Assembly (NCBI GenBank): GCA_024741835.1
Contig: JAENRP010000260.1
Coordinates: 1-64,000, forward strand
From: Diplocarpon mali
Taxonomy: Eukaryota; Ascomycota; Leotiomycetes; Helotiales; Drepanopezizaceae
Length of the DNA: 64,000 bases
Direction: 5' to 3'
Within the stretch, counting starts at the first letter, position 1. The number at the start of each line of letters is the position of its first letter. The notes beneath the pieces are model-generated. The model had not been told where the DNA came from, did no database searches, and worked only from the letters and a program-made list of their open reading frames with translations. Both the position numbers and the translations under genes were made by a program. Shown here piece after piece: positions 11,733 to 25,510 of the stretch.

Positions 11733-11956
11733 ACTCTTAAGTTAGACCTATAAGTAGATTCCTTTAAGGAAAGTGCACTCTTTACCTTAATATAATTAAG
11801 TAAGGATAAGGAGAATAGATAGACTCTTAAGCTAGGATTATAAGTAAAATTCGCGAAATTGACTCTTAAGCTAAGACTATAGGTAGAATACAATATATCT
11901 TCAAAGATAACTCTTAAGCTAGGATTATAAGTGAATTTAATAGAAATGACTCTTAG
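11733..11956 (+). repeat. In-frame palindrome array in Copia-B2 (cut by Gypsy-A)
   Basis: 23-bp palindromes start at 11733, 11823, 11862, 11910 and 11949 (the last cut after eight bases by Gypsy-A). Spacings 90, 39, 48, 39 are all multiples of three, and all starts share the gag frame. The open reading frames seen across this region on either strand are products of the repeat. Confidence 0.85.
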
Positions 11957-12202
11957 TATAAAACAGAGGGGGAGACAATACAAGAATAGGCCTAAGGGAA
12001 GACCTAAAAACAAGAGGAGGAAGCACTACAAGCGGGCTCTCTTAGATAAGATATTAGGAATAAGTCCTAAGTATGGGGTATATTTAGTACTATGGCGATA
12101 CGCGCTGTCTTTATATATAGAAGATGGCCCTTTTATCCTCCTACTGTCCTGCGCTGATTATATGATATATATTACGGGACCTATCTATCTTAGGTCTCTA
12201 TA
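11957..12202 (-). repeat. Gypsy-A 3' LTR, 246 bp
   Basis: On the + strand it runs from TATAAAACAGAGG to GGTCTCTATA. It pairs with 51224-51469, which is also 246 bp and shares the AAAACAGA variant near its start. An open frame across it (11931-12212) only reads the LTR and is not a gene. Confidence 0.88.
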
Positions 12203-12401
12203 TATGTCTTAAATAATAAAAGTAGTAGCCCCTACTACTATTAGCAAAGAATATAAAACAATATAGGTTAAGGCAATAGTATATTAATTAGCAAACCTTA
12301 AGTGCGAGAAAACTAATATATTAAAAGGCCTAAACTAGGGCCATATTATCAAAAAAAAGAAAAAAAGAAGAGTTTTTTTTTTTTTTTTTTATACGCTTTT
12401 C
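12203..12401 (-). other. Gypsy-A 3' untranslated region with T18 tract
   Basis: Non-coding stretch between the LTR and ORF-Z, with a T run at 12373-12390 next to an A-rich run. The same place in Gypsy-B is an assembly gap. The miniature Gypsy retains a homologous segment at 24477-24658. Confidence 0.6.
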
Positions 12402-15400
12402 ACCTACAGGCCGGGCCTAGGAGTTAGAAAACGAAATCAGCAAAATAAACAAATAAGCTATAGAATTGTAAAAATAATTAAAATAGAACTAACTTAGGTA
12501 TTAGTTTTCCTTAGTTCTCTTTAAAGGATAGGGAGAACTATTACTAGATAATACTCTCTTCGCCGAATGACCACTTCTTCTTATAGCATTACTATTAATA
12601 TCTAACGAGATAGGTCTTAGTATAGCAGGAGCTTTAATGGTTTAGGCAGATGCTAGTATGCTTTAGCGGCTTCTACTAATAGGGAGAGAGACTTGTATAG
12701 TAGCATTATTATTATTATTATCGTTATTATCCTTAAGGGAATTGTCAGTAATAGAGGAGGGGGAGGTAGGAGATTCTACGGATACTACCTCCTTAGCCTT
12801 GCCCTTTGCCAAATCAAGTTGCAGGCTAGGCCCAGGAGTTGTATTAAGGGTTTTTATATAAGGCTTCTTAGTGCTATACTTCTTAAGAAGTATCGTTTTA
12901 TCAATTAGGTTATTAGCTTTAATATTATCATCTGTATCTTTGGTCTTTGTCTAAGACTTATCGCTATATAACTATAGCTCTAGTTGTTAAACTAGCTTTT
13001 AAGTACTAGTAAAATCTTTAAAAAGTTCTTATTTATGCTTCTTTAGATATGCTATCAATTAAGACACATCTTTTATAAACAAATCCTTTATAGTCATTAC
13101 TACTAATAGGTTATTCTATAATCGTCTTCCTATAAGAGCGTCTAATAGTAGACTACCTTTTGTTATATTAAGTGTTATATAAAACTTGGCTAAGGATTCT
13201 TTAGTAATACTTTATCTCGCTATGCTTGGTTTCTTTATACAGATGGAATTGATAATAAATTCTTTTAAGTTAGCGCTATTCTTAAGTGATTTATTACTAA
13301 CAACTTTTATATAGTTATTACTAATAGCAAGAAAACCACCCTTTCTAGGTTCTCTATTAGAGTCTAAGTTAACGAAGGTGCCTTATCTTATAAATACTAA
13401 GAATAGAGTAGTCTTATTAGAAATATACTCCTTTAGAATTGTTCTATCCTTAGTGTTTAATTCTTTCTATTAAGCTGCGCTTTATACTAGATTTAGCGAG
13501 ATTTATTAAGAGTTCTTAAGACGATAGGGTATAAGTGTAAATGACTTATAGGACTTTTCCTATATAGTAAATTCTCTAGTCGATTGTTTAGCAGTAGAAA
13601 TTATATAATAGTCAATAGTTCTACTATTAGGAGAATTGACTCGCAAGCTAGGCCTAGGAGTCAATCTTACGAATCTTAAGTTAGCGTTAATCTTAATAGA
13701 AACAATTCGCAAATGGTAGTTAATACTTATAAACTATATAGGCTTAGGATACGCTACTAGCTTATATGAAGAATTATGACAAGTTAATAGAGCACTAAGA
13801 TATAAACTATGGTATATCCTTAAGGTTTGCTATATTAAGCTATGAGTTATATTATAGAGAAAGGTGGAAGGAGGGGAAGGCCTTTTATTAGAAGTCCAGA
13901 AATGATATCGGTACATTTATAGCTCTTCTTATACTAATGTTAAAAAGGAATTCTTTCTACGGTTACTAGTACTATACGTGCGTATAGTGCTTAAGAAGGC
14001 ATAATTTAATAACTTAGGCATCTTTAAGAAACCTTTAGTGCAAAGCGATATTAAGGTATCCTTAGTTAGTATAGTCTTATACTAGGCAGGGGCTTAAGCG
14101 ATATTATAGAACAATTTAAGGGCCTTAAGTGCTACTTTGAACTTAGAGAAACCTAATGATATATCTTTTTTGATTTAGTTGGCCCTTCTATTGCTGGTAG
14201 CTACAATTATATAATTTCCTAGATATAATAAAAATAAGGTTAGGTCGGGAGCGGTATAAAATTTGTAGATATTAGACGATACATCTTTATTAGTAAGGCC
14301 TATTATTGCCAATCTATAGTACTGCGCATATTAGCATTTATAAAGAGTATAAAATTTTTCGAAACTAAAGTCTTTGAATATCCCTATTATAAATTTGCTT
14401 AGTTGTGTCTTTATCTCTAGTATTACCGCAATCTTAAATCTATTACTATATTAAAGTATTATCTTAATATTAAAGGAAACTTTATAGCACTCTATAGAGA
14501 TGATTGTTATACTATTTTCTGGCTTTTCTTTAAGGATATAGTAGGCGCCCTTCGATTTCTTATGCTTAATAAAGAAATGTATAATATTGTTTATAGAAAA
14601 TTCGTCTTATTATAGCTTTATAATTTGTTTAATAGCTCTTGCTATTGCCTCTTATGCTAATAAAACTTCTCCTTAACCTTCCTTTTTCAAACGCTTTATT
14701 ATTGACTTATAGAATTTCAGAACAAATTTTTACAGGTCTTTAGAAAAGGTCTATACGATATCGGATATATCCTTCTTAGTATTATTAAAAATTTCTATTA
14801 CGTTAGTAAAAGGGTTATTCTTTTCATTAATCAAATCATCTTTAGAGTTTATATTATTATATATGCTAACCTATAGGCCAGGCTTATAAGTTAACTTCTT
14901 TACTACTAATATTCTAAGTGTTCAGGGTATCTCTAAGGATAGTGAATCAAACTCGTCTAAGTCTAATGATTAGTGATCGCAATAGTTAGCTATTTGAGTT
15001 CTAAGTATTACTAGTACCTCTGGCTTAGGGATATCCTCCTTACGTAGTACTTCCACCTATAGGCTAGGCCTATAAGTCAATTCAAGCTCACTTGTTGATT
15101 CTACTGCTATTAGTAGTAACTTTGAGATAGCAGGCATGATAAATTCCCATCTTTCTATTTTATTATTAAAGTAGTTTATAGTATACTTAGCTAGATATAT
15201 TATCTTATCTTTTATAATAAGTAAACTATATTAAGACTATTGTAAGCTAAGGGTATTTAGAATAGTTTGATCTAGAAGTGCCAAATTATTATGCTATAAT
15301 AGAGTGTCTTTTATTATCTAAATGGCTAAGTGTATAATAGTACTTAAGAAACCTATAAATTTTCTGCCTTGCGCACTGTTTCCTTATAGCTTTTTTATGC

Positions 15401-16020
15401 CCTTTTGAATAGTGAAATGATTTAATACTTGTATAGCCTTTGCTATTAGTTAGTATATTTTAAAAATTTTGCTAAGCCCTCGCAGGGTGTTATTAGCGGT
15501 AATGTTAATTATAAAGTATATTTGAAAAAGTGTACTACAGGTGCTACTTATAAATTGCAATAATCTTTTTATATACTTATTTTTCTTATTTCGATTCTTC
15601 TAAAACAGATCGATTAAATTAGTATACTTTTGATATTCCTATAGAAATTTTTCATAGTCGATTCCCTTTGTTTTAAGCTTATTCTTAAGAAAATTATTAA
15701 AGTTTAAAAATCCTTCTTTAACTATAGAGATTCTGTAGTTTAATACTTTAATAGATAAGTTTAGGAATACTTATTATTCTATCTTACCTAACGTTCTATA
15801 GGTGCTTACTATATCTTCTAATAATCTTAGTAACTTGCCTTCTTATGAAAAGCCACCCTTTAATATTAGCTTATTGCTAGTGGTGTTTATTGACTTGCTA
15901 CTTGAGGTAATAATTGATATGCTCTTCTTAGGTGTAGCTTTCTTATTTGAGCTTAGTGGTGCTATGATAAATTAGTTGGTAGGAGGTAGCTCTAAATGAA
16001 GAGATGATTATTTAGGAAAG
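12402..16020 (-). pseudogene. ORF-Z of Gypsy-A: accessory protein, unknown family
   Basis: A frame of roughly 1,150-1,200 codons on the minus strand, downstream of ORF-Y and last before the 3' LTR. I do not recognise it. Landmarks from the N-terminal half include INITANNTLRGLSKI and AIQVLNHFTIQKGIKKL (about 15500-15330); these align with ORF-Y. The C-terminal part has an Asn-rich run made by ATT repeats (about 12704-12720), and a basic Arg/Lys-rich segment close to the end that could be nuclear-localising. Four 23-bp palindromes lie well inside it (12817, 13639, 14869, 15055) and one at its end (12402). Stops are frequent; the start codon is uncertain. No enzyme motif was found. Confidence 0.6.
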
Positions 16021-16439
16021 ATTAATAATATAAGAGGCCTATACTAGAAAAGATTAATAATAGAAAGATAATAGTAATTAGTACTAGTATTATAGGTCTA
16101 GTAGGGTTATAGAAAAAGTAAAAAAAAGTAAAATTGTAGTGCGAGGAGAGGCTTATTTATAGAGTTTGGAATCGCGCTAGTGTACAAAGGAAAAGTAGGC
16201 ATAAAGAGGCTAGGAGTAGGAATAAAAGTAGGGTATGACTTATACGAGGACCTATAATTGGTAAATGACAATTGTTAAAGGTAAGGATAATATTTCAAAG
16301 GTAAGCATTAGAAAGTTGCATATAAAGGAAATAATTAAAGGATAGATTATATAAAGAATGAAGTAAAGTAAAGAATATATATAGAATAGAATAATGAATA
16401 GAGAATAAAGAGGTACTAGTATATAGAAAGTAGATAATT

Positions 16440-19400
16440 CTAAAAAAATTCAACTTCTAATTCGCAATCTCTTTAAATGGTTTTCAAAGAGGAGGTAGAC
16501 TTGATTCTTTAGATTAAGTCGACTCAATTGTCAGTTCTATTATCACTTTAGAGTCTTCTTCTCTTATATTAGTTCTCATTTCTTAGCGATTTCTTAACTT
16601 TAGGGACCTCTCTTAAAGGATCTTTTATTAATACTCTTAGATTTAGTAACTAAGGTTCATCTGAACTATCTTAAAGGCTTAAGCTAGCTGAGTCTATCCT
16701 TACTTACGGGCTGGGCTTGCAAGTCAATCTTGGCGTTTTTAAGCTTAAAGGTAAAAATAGGGGATTAGTTCCTAAATTAGGGTCTAATACTATACTAGCG
16801 TCTTAGTTTGTCTCTTTTCCGAATTTTCTTATAATAATGCCTTTATCAATTAGTATATTAGGCTCTCGGATAATATTTACTTTATCGCGCTATCCTTAAG
16901 ACTTAAGTCTATAAAGAAGCGATTTAGTATTTATAACGTTCGTCTAAGCTTTAATAAAGGCGTTAAAGAGCTTCTAATTATATTTTATAAGGTGATTTTT
17001 TAATTTGTCTTTATTAAGAAGAAATAACTCTTATACTTCGATTATAACTGATAGATCCGTTTAAGAGCATTAACTAATAATAGCTTTAAAGAGGTTACTA
17101 TAGTTCTTAAGATGAAAAGCTGCTTTGAAAAGTGTAGTAGTTCTACTTGCGTTAATCTATTAAGGTATTAGAGGTTACTTTAAAGTAGAGATTAAAAAGA
17201 TAAAATCGGAGATTTAAGTCTCATTTTCTAAGGTATTCTTATCGCAGATAGCTATATAGTTGTTATAAAAGGCTATAAAACTACTAGTCCTATAAGAATT
17301 GTCCAAAAGCATTTTAAGAAGGTATCCCTATTTTATTATTATTATAATTGGATTGCTATTATTAATAATAGGTCGTAAGATCTCCTTTTGCTTTAATTTT
17401 GCAGTTATTCGAGCTAGTTGAGATTTTAAACTAAGTGCTTAAGAAGTCTATCGACTTATCTTCTTTATAAATAGAATAAGTTTCACATTCGACTAAGAGC
17501 CGACCTACCTATTAAGGCTTTTAAAAGCTGGCCCTTATCTAATTAGTAGGATCTGATAATCTAAGACTTACTTTTTAATAAAATTGACTTATAGGCCAGA
17601 ACTGCAAGTAAAAATCGGAATTTCTTTATTAGTAGTACTTATATCTCTCTTTATTAAAACGACTTGATTATAAAGACTAAGGCCAATCAATTAAGGAGGT
17701 TTAAGGTAGGCTATAAGCTAATAGGTTCCTTTACTTCTTGCTATTATAACTAAGAGGTAGAGTCTATAGTGCATTTGAAGGACTTATTAAGTAAGATTGA
17801 ATATTATATTATAAAGAAAATAAGAAGGTATAGAGGTTGCGCTATCTATAGGATAGAAGTGATAAAGATATATCTTTACTTCTTATCTTATAATAGAGAG
17901 GAATATACTTATAAAAGTACTATTATTAATAGTAAAATTATCGGTTAAGAAGCGGCATCTAAAGGGTTTAAATATCATAATTGACCCTTCTTCCTCTATT
18001 TCCTTTTGCTATTTATTACTTAATAATATCGATAAGAAGGAATTGTTCCATTTAATCGGCTCTAACGCTTTTAAGGCTTTAGGATCAGCCTTAAATTTTA
18101 TAGCATTTAAAGATACCTCTATTATTAATAGGTTGGATTTGCGTATCTTTAAAGAGATAAAGAATTGATTATTAAGGTAGATTAGAAAAAGATTAATATC
18201 TTCTACTATATAGAGAAGTTCGAAGTATTTAATAGTTTCGTTAATATCAAATTCTTTATAATTAAGACTATAGTAAACCGAAAGAGAGCAAATATAAAGG
18301 TCGTAAAGTCTTCTCCCTTCAATTCTTACGCTAGGAAGATATTATTAAAAGCGAGTCTTTATTATAAAGGATACCTAAATATTATATCGTTCTTTAAGCT
18401 TAAGGTTAAGAATAACCGATTGAAGTATATTACTATAATTATAAATGTCCTAATTAATAGATTCCTCTTCGCATTCTCTTTCTTATAAGATAAAATAGTC
18501 TCGCTTGGCATCTAAGAGACTAGGTTCTTAACTTTTATAATTATTAAAGAATTGAATAATATCTATAAGGGCGAACTCATTTAAGATAAGCTATTAAATC
18601 TATTTAATAGCTCTTCTAGTTATCTTTAAAGTAATAGGAATAGGGTCTTCTCTTATATTATCGTTTTTAAAATAGTTGTATATAAATATAAAGAAGTTAA
18701 GAACTAGCTCCTTTAAGTTATTAAAGAAGGAGTTTAAGCAAGTGCGCAATCCTTTGGTTTCAAATTGCAAATTAGCTAAGGTAATTATCAAATGATCTAT
18801 CCTTCTTAAAGGTTGAGCTAAAATGGGTTATTTAGCTAAAGGAGAGTCCTTTGAAAATTCTGAAAATTCTAAAGAGGCTACGCTAAGCGTTTAAGCAATT
18901 TATTTAGTAGCAGTTTCTAGAATTATTTTAGCAAAAGGCAAGTTAGGTTTAGTTTTAAAATTCTTATTTCTAACTCCTAGTCTAAGACTGCAAGTTAAAT
19001 TATATAGTTTAGCACTTATTATATCTTTAAGTTAAAAAGCGAATTTTAAAGCAGGCTTAATTATAAATAATCAATTCCCTTCTTTATTATTAAAGAAATC
19101 TTATTTAAACCTTAGCATAGGAGTCCAGTTCTCTTTTAAAATAAGCAAACTATAAGCAAAAGCGCAAAGCCTTAGTATATTAATAATAGTACTATTAGAT
19201 AGGGTAATATCTATAGCCTAATTTGATCTTTTTATAGCCTTATCAGCTGCTATAAGTATTGTATTAGATAAGCCTATAAATCTGCGATTGCGAATTCGAT
19301 TGCCTTAGAATTTTACTACTCCTTCTTAAATAATAAAGAAATTGAGAATCTGAATAGCTTTAGCTATAGGAGTGTTTTCCTTAAGAATTTTTAATAATAC

Positions 19401-19841
19401 TCGCCTTCTATTATTAGAATCAATATTTATTAAGAAGCGCGAACGAAATAGGAATCCTCTTTTATCTATAGCTAAATTATCCAATTGTCGAATAGATTCT
19501 TCCCTTTTATCTTAGTCCATTTTAAAAGTATTAGCTAAAGTTATATATTAATCTGCATTAGCTAAGAATTCCTTTCTAAAGATTCCCTTTAGTCTTAATT
19601 CTTTAGTTAGGAAGTCGTCAAATTGGAGAATTCCAAAGGCTACTTAAGTTAAAAGGTTATTAATAGCATTCGCGTAAGCTAAAAGGAGTTTTTATTACTC
19701 TATATCTCCTAAGGCTATATAGGTCGATTTAAAGCTCTTTAATAATACAATAGCTCTGCTATCTTAAGAGAAGTTTATAACTAATGCTTATTTATCCTTT
19801 ATTATAGTAGATAAAACTATTTATGAATTCTTTAAAGGCAT
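16440..19841 (-). pseudogene. ORF-Y of Gypsy-A: accessory protein, paralogue of ORF-Z
   Basis: A frame of about 1,100 codons starting at a minus-strand ATG (19841-19839), between pol and ORF-Z. Landmarks near 19450-19270 (RSRFLINIDSNNRR, LLKILKENTPIAKAIQIL, then GN-x7-RFIGL) align in order with ORF-Z, showing an ancient duplication. A weaker shared block lies further on (YHF, then FLYNI). Three palindromes lie inside it (16702, 17587, 18973). I recognise no enzymatic motif. About 420 bp without a clear frame separate it from ORF-Z (16021-16439). In-frame stops throughout; Gypsy-B carries the same frame. Confidence 0.6.
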
Positions 19842-20049
19842 ATTACTTATAAAAGATGGGGAGTATAAATAAGAGAGTTTAATAGGATATAAGAATTAAA
19901 AGGGCATATAAGCTGCAATAGGTTTACTATATATATATTAAGGAAATTAGACTTTTTATTTATTATTTAAGGAAAGTAATAGGAATGCTATAATTAAAGG
20001 CCAATATTAAGAATGTAAAATAAGTTAGAATAGGCAAGAATTTAAAGTA

Positions 20050-23000
20050 ATCCTAAAAGATCTATATCTTAAATAATAAAGGAGGCGACCTTATTAAAAA
20101 TGTAAAAATAAGGATTAAAGGGAAATAGGACAATTAATAGACTAGGAAATTATTTAGTATTCCTATTTGCGTTCTTTAGATATTTTAAAAATAATGACTT
20201 AAGATTGTGATTTATTAAGTATTTTAATATTCTTTACTTATAAGTCTAGCTTATAGGTCAAGTTGGAAAAATCTTAGTCTTTATCTAAGGGTTTAAAGTT
20301 GCTTATATTACCGTCGGTTCTTATAGAAGATTCAAAGGTTGTATTAATTTCTAATTCGTCTTTTAAAGGGAATAAGGTCTAATTGCATTAATAAAAGCGC
20401 TTTAGTCGGTTAGCTGCAAAGGTTCCTTTAATATCGACTCTATTAAGTTCCTAAAGAGAATAGTATCCCTTTTCTTTTTACTTAAACTTAACCTTAAATA
20501 AACTAAGCTATCGATAGTCAAGTTTAGTATCTGCTAATATATTAATATTTCTTATAATATTATAGACTAGGACAAGATCATCTTTTCAAATAGGGTACGT
20601 TTTAAGTACTTTAGAAGCAGCCTATACTTCTTTAGCTTTTTCCTAATATTATTTCTTTTATAGAATGATTTCCTTTATATCTATATCTTAAAGCTTAAAT
20701 TATTAGTATCTTATCGCAAGCAAATCGGAACGGTTCTGAATTTAACTATAATCGAATAATCTTTATATAAGCTATTAGGATTTAAAAGGGAGCTATGCCT
20801 CTCTACTATAGATAAGGAAAAATGGTATAACTCTAGTCGGTTTATAAATTATCGTTTGATAAGTAAAGAGTATTTTATAAAAGTGTTTTATCTAATTCTT
20901 AAATCCTCTATAAGTAATTTTAAATAGCTTATTAAGAATATTATAATATCCTCGCTTTACTACTCTATTAGCTTTCGAGTTATACGCTGAGATTTAAACC
21001 CGTTTGATACTATATTTTCGCGAAAAAGCTTTAACTATTCCTTTATTTTTAAGGCCTCTATTAATAGTTAGTTTGCTAAAAAGTCTATAGCAATAGACTA
21101 CGTCTTCTTAAAGGAACCTTATAATAAATTCAAAGTTAGCAGATCTTAAAGGTCGTCCTTTAAGCCATTCTAATAGGTCTTCTTTTGCTAAAATAAAATA
21201 TATAATCCCATTTTCAATTATTAGTACTTATATAATATTAAGACTAACTTTATAAAAAAGGCCTAATGGCTAAGTTAGGTATAAGGGATTCTCTTTATAA
21301 TTAGGTTTTCATTTCTAATAGGAGATGCAACTTTTCATAAAGGCTTTGCAATCCTTAAAGGAACCCTTCTAAAAGAATTTCTTCGAAAGTCAGTAGTAGG
21401 TAGACTTAGCTCCTTAGTAGCCAGTTTCCTTATAAATATCTTAAATAGCCTTAGCCCTTAGTTTTTCATCATCTAAGCAGAGTTATATAAGGAATAAGTT
21501 ATCGCTCCTTTTAAATAATTATCTTTCTTATATTAGATAAATTAAAGCTTTAGCTTTGAATTTCTGAAAATCCTTAAAAGCAACTATCTTTAGTTATTTA
21601 AGTATGATTAAAAATTTCGCAATTTCTTTAAAGTCACTTAAGTAGTTAGGTAATAAAATTCTCTTATTTGACTCGCGGGCTAGGATCGGGAGTCGAGTCC
21701 CTTTAAGGCGATATATTAATAGATAACCAACTTTATTCTCTACTCACTTATCAATATCTATTTCATTTTCTTTAATTAAATTAAAGGGGTAAAGGCGAGT
21801 TCTTCTTAAAAAGCCGTCTATAGTAGTATTTTTCATTCTTAAAATGTATTTGACTTTAAAGTCTATTAGTCTTATTTAAGCAATCTATTTCATTAATAAA
21901 GCTTTAGGTAGGTCGCTTGCAGCTCTATTTAATTATTCTACTAGCACTTTAGCATTAGTTTCAAGGATGAAGTAAGTGCTATAGAAGTCGCTTCTTATCT
22001 TTTTTATTACTTTCAAGGCTCCTTTGCATTCCCATTTAATAGCATTATACTTTATCTTTACTAGATTCTAAAGACTACTTTTAAAGTAAGCTAAATGTCT
22101 TTTCTATTAGCTATCAGCTTATTAAAGGATAGCACCTTATCCGATTAAGCTTACGTTAATTATTAGTATAATTGGCCTAGCATCGGCTCTATAGTCTATT
22201 TTAATCAAATATAGCGCTTTAAGTAATGCTTACTTTAGTTATTTTATAGCCTTTATTTAAGGTTCCTCCTATTGAAACTCAGCCCCTTTTTAAAATAAGG
22301 CGTAAATAGGTGCTGCCTTTTTAGTAAAATCCTTAATTTAAATGCGATAGTATACTATAATATTAATAAATATACAAGCTTCTGCTATATTATTATACCT
22401 CTTCTATTTATCGATTTTAAGTACTTTAACCCTTTAAGGACTTTAACTATTAGAATTAATAATAAAACTAACAATTTCTATCGATAGAAGATAGTATTAT
22501 AACTTTGGACCAACTATTACTCTTGCCCTTTCGAATTATATAAGCACCTAGTTTAGGTTTTAAATATATTCTATTATAAATTGTTATATACTAAGGAGAA
22601 CTTCTTTATAATTATAGAATGATCTTAATCCTTTTACTCCTATATTATTTATATAAAGGAGCGTAATATTAGGTATATAATCTATTAATATCTTATAGAT
22701 TATATAGACAAATTAAGCAATTGAATTTATAGCCCCTTAAGGTAATCTGATTATCTAAAGTAGTTTAAGAGGGGTTTAAATTGCTATTATATCTCTTAAC
22801 TTAATATTAAAAATAAATTGGTTATATTTAAAGAAGAAGTCGATAAGAGAGCTATAAGTTAATCTTACAAATTTATTTAAGAACTTATCTATATTCAAAG
22901 GAATATTAGCGTCTTTAATAGTTACTTAGTTCATCTTTACTATTACTATTATTAATTTATAAGTTCCCTTCTCTTTCTTAGCAATTAAGAACTATTTGTT

Positions 23001-24160
23001 CTTATAAAGGCTATTATAGAACTTGAGAATACTTTGCTTTAGCCTATCTTTTAATATTTCGATTACCTTTTCTTAAAGAGCTTTAGGAACTCTAAATGTT
23101 TTCTCTTACTAAGCTTTATAAGGTATTATCTTAATCTTAATATAAGGCGTAACCTCTTCTTAAATCTGGCTAAGTTCCGTTTAATCAAAAGCTAAGGCGT
23201 CCTTTTGATTTATTAGGGTTTTATAAAGTAGTTTGCGTTCTTACTCTATTAAGTCATCTTTAATTTTTAGTATATTAAAACGTTCTTTTATTAGCCGATA
23301 TCCAATAGGTTTATTAGAAAATCTGCTTATAATAAACTTATCGAATTTGCTACCTGGCTTTAAAGGTCAAAGCTTCTTATCTTATTTAAACTAATTATCT
23401 AGTCCTTTAAGCTTTAAGCTATTAGAGATTCCCTAATCTATTAGTTATACTTTATTTACCTTGCTTTTATATATAGTTCGAATATTAGCTAGTACTATAC
23501 TTTTCTACTTCTTTCCTTTTTTATTAAATCTTATAAAACGGTTGGAATTTTCTTTTTTAAAAACAAATAAAAGATTTTCTAAGTTATTAATTCAAAGTGT
23601 ATAAATAGAAATATTATTAGTAATTTTATTATTTTTCACTTGCGAGTCTAGCTTATAAGTGGTTTTTAGGTTTTTTAAAATAATTAGTAAATTATTAAAA
23701 TTTGTAAAACGAACTCTCTTTTCTACTTTATTTTTCTTTTTTCTTAATTATTAAGCTAATAAAACGCCGATTATACTATTCTTTAAAATTCCAGATTTGA
23801 CTCCTAAGCTAGGACTGTAAGTTAAATCGCTATTATTTAAAATCGGCAAACTCACCTTCCTTTCGCTATAACTCTTTACTAAGTGCCTTCTTTTACTAGC
23901 ATTAAGCCTAGCCCTTATGCTAGCTAATCGTTTCTTAAAACCTTATTTTAGAATTCGGCTATATTTCTCGCGATAACCATTTATCCTTCTAAAGATCGAT
24001 CTATATTCTAAAGACTAGCTTTTATAAGACTATCTTTAAGATAGTTAAATATTAGCTGAGATTTTAAAATAAAGGGTATTTTTAAAAGAATATTATTTAA
24101 AGAATTCTTTATCATTAGAAAGTCGGTATAATTAACGATCCCTTTGACTTTAACCTTTAC
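20050..24160 (-). pseudogene. Gypsy-A pol: RT, RNase H and integrase, protease broken
   Basis: Minus-strand Ty3/gypsy pol. RT lies at about 23200-22500; its catalytic Asp pair reads Asn-Asn (codons complementary to 22644-22649, context LYINNIGVKG). RNase H and integrase follow toward 20050. The protease C-terminal part (IVNYTDFLMIKNSLN at about 24150-24100) abuts the miniature Gypsy at 24161. The protease active-site segment present in Gypsy-B (43136-43530, 395 bp) is missing here. Three palindromes lie within the RT-integrase and protease-RT parts (21671, 23638, 23800), and one at 20236 near the integrase end. Many stops. Confidence 0.75.
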
Positions 24161-24476
24161 TAAAAGAGGGAGCAGGAACAATATAAGAATAGGCCTAAGG
24201 GAAGACCAAAGACAAAGAGGGAGGAAGTACCATAAGCAGGCTCTCTGAAGATAAGAACTAGGATAATTCACTAGTTAAGAGTAGAATAGGTAGTTAGTAT
24301 TGCGCGCTATCTTTAAGTATAATAGTAGTCTTATTTATACCCCCTTCGACCCTTAGCCGATTATATGACTTTATTATATAACTTATATTATATGACTTCT
24401 CCTTCGACTCTCTATCCTATGACTCCTTAACTATTATATAATAGTTATATAACTCCTTTTCTTTTAGGTCTTTATA
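24161..24476 (-). repeat. Miniature Gypsy LTR (3'), about 316 bp
   Basis: From TAAAAGAGGGAG to GGTCTTTATA on the + strand. It shares AAGAATAGGCCTAAGGGAAGAC with the 246-247-bp LTRs but has an extra, different middle part with several TATGACT repeats. The short open frame at 24008-24271 merely crosses this LTR boundary. Confidence 0.75.
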
Positions 24477-25510
24477 TATGCCTTAACCAACTTAAGTAGC
24501 GGCCTCTGCTACTATTAGTAAAGAATATAAGACTTTTGCAAGTCGAGAATACTAATCCTTTTATAAGTATAAGGATTAATAGCTAAATTAGTAAAGAGGG
24601 AAGAAAGGAGAGAAGAGAAAGGGGATATTTTTTTTTTTTTTTTTTTTTTAATAAAGTGATTCGCAAGCTAGGACTATAAGTGGATTTTGGAAAAACTGAT
24701 AGAAGGAAAGGGAAAGAGGTAAAAGGGTGATTTAATAAATTAAAAATCTTCTTTTAAGTAAGATCACTCGCAGGCTAGGACTATAAGTTAAAAATTCGAA
24801 AACTAGCAAAGCTATTAAAGTATAAGTTAAAGAAAAATTAGAAACAATTTCAAGCGATCTTAAGGATATATGGCTTAACCAACTTAAGAGGCAACCCTAC
24901 CGAATAGGGTAAAAACAATTGAAAACCGCATTAGCCTTAAAGTGACTTAGGCAAGTTTGGAGGGTTTTAATAGGAAAGTTATCGAAAGGTTTAAAGTTGA
25001 TATATCTAAGTATTAAAATTGAAGAAGTTGGTGAAAAAGTCGAATTATCTAAAACTGTATTAGCGTATTTCCACTTGCAAGCTAGGCTTAGAAGTGGAAT
25101 TCCAGTTTCTATATAAAGCTTAATTAGCCTTTGCTAAGCGAGTATAAGAAGGTATAGAATAGCCAATAGGGGTATTGCAATTAAATGCAATAGAAGAAGG
25201 TTTACCCTATTTAAGATTAATTTTTAAAATAAGGTTTCTAAAACAAAAGGGGGCTTTTCTTAGCCTTTAGGACAATTCCTATTAGCTGTCGAAATAAGGG
25301 GTTTTTCAAAATCGTTTCTAAAGTAAGATTTCAAGTTCTATCGAATTGAATATTCGATACTATAAGTATTTAAGGTTGCTAATATAGCTAATTAAATATA
25401 TCTATTCTAAAAGGGCTAGAATTTAAAAAAATCGTACTATCGAAGCTGATAATTTAAGCTTTTTAAGCAAAGAAAAGGAATAGGGGTTTCAATTAAGAAG
25501 TCGAAAGGGA

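Larger units (their letters stand above)
9612..11956 (+). mobile_element. Copia-B2: 5' LTR, leader, gag and protease region
   Basis: 5' LTR (9612-9806), primer-binding site, leader with four direct repeats, gag with a decayed zinc knuckle, the protease-side region and part of a palindrome array. It stops at 11956 inside the fifth palindrome, where Gypsy-A is inserted. Its pol and 3' LTR do not reappear after Gypsy-A (51470 on), so the 3' half was lost or rearranged before or at that insertion. Confidence 0.85.

Noticed and set aside
11931..12212. Basic 93-residue open frame, also at 48556-48798
   Set aside because: Both lie within Gypsy LTRs; the Lys/Arg-rich segment comes from AAGAATAGGCCTAAGGGAAG-type LTR sequence and occurs in every LTR copy.
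12373..12390. T18 tract as a LINE or SINE poly(A) tail
   Set aside because: It lies inside Gypsy-A between ORF-Z and the LTR, at the same place as in Gypsy-B and the miniature Gypsy, so it belongs to the LTR element.
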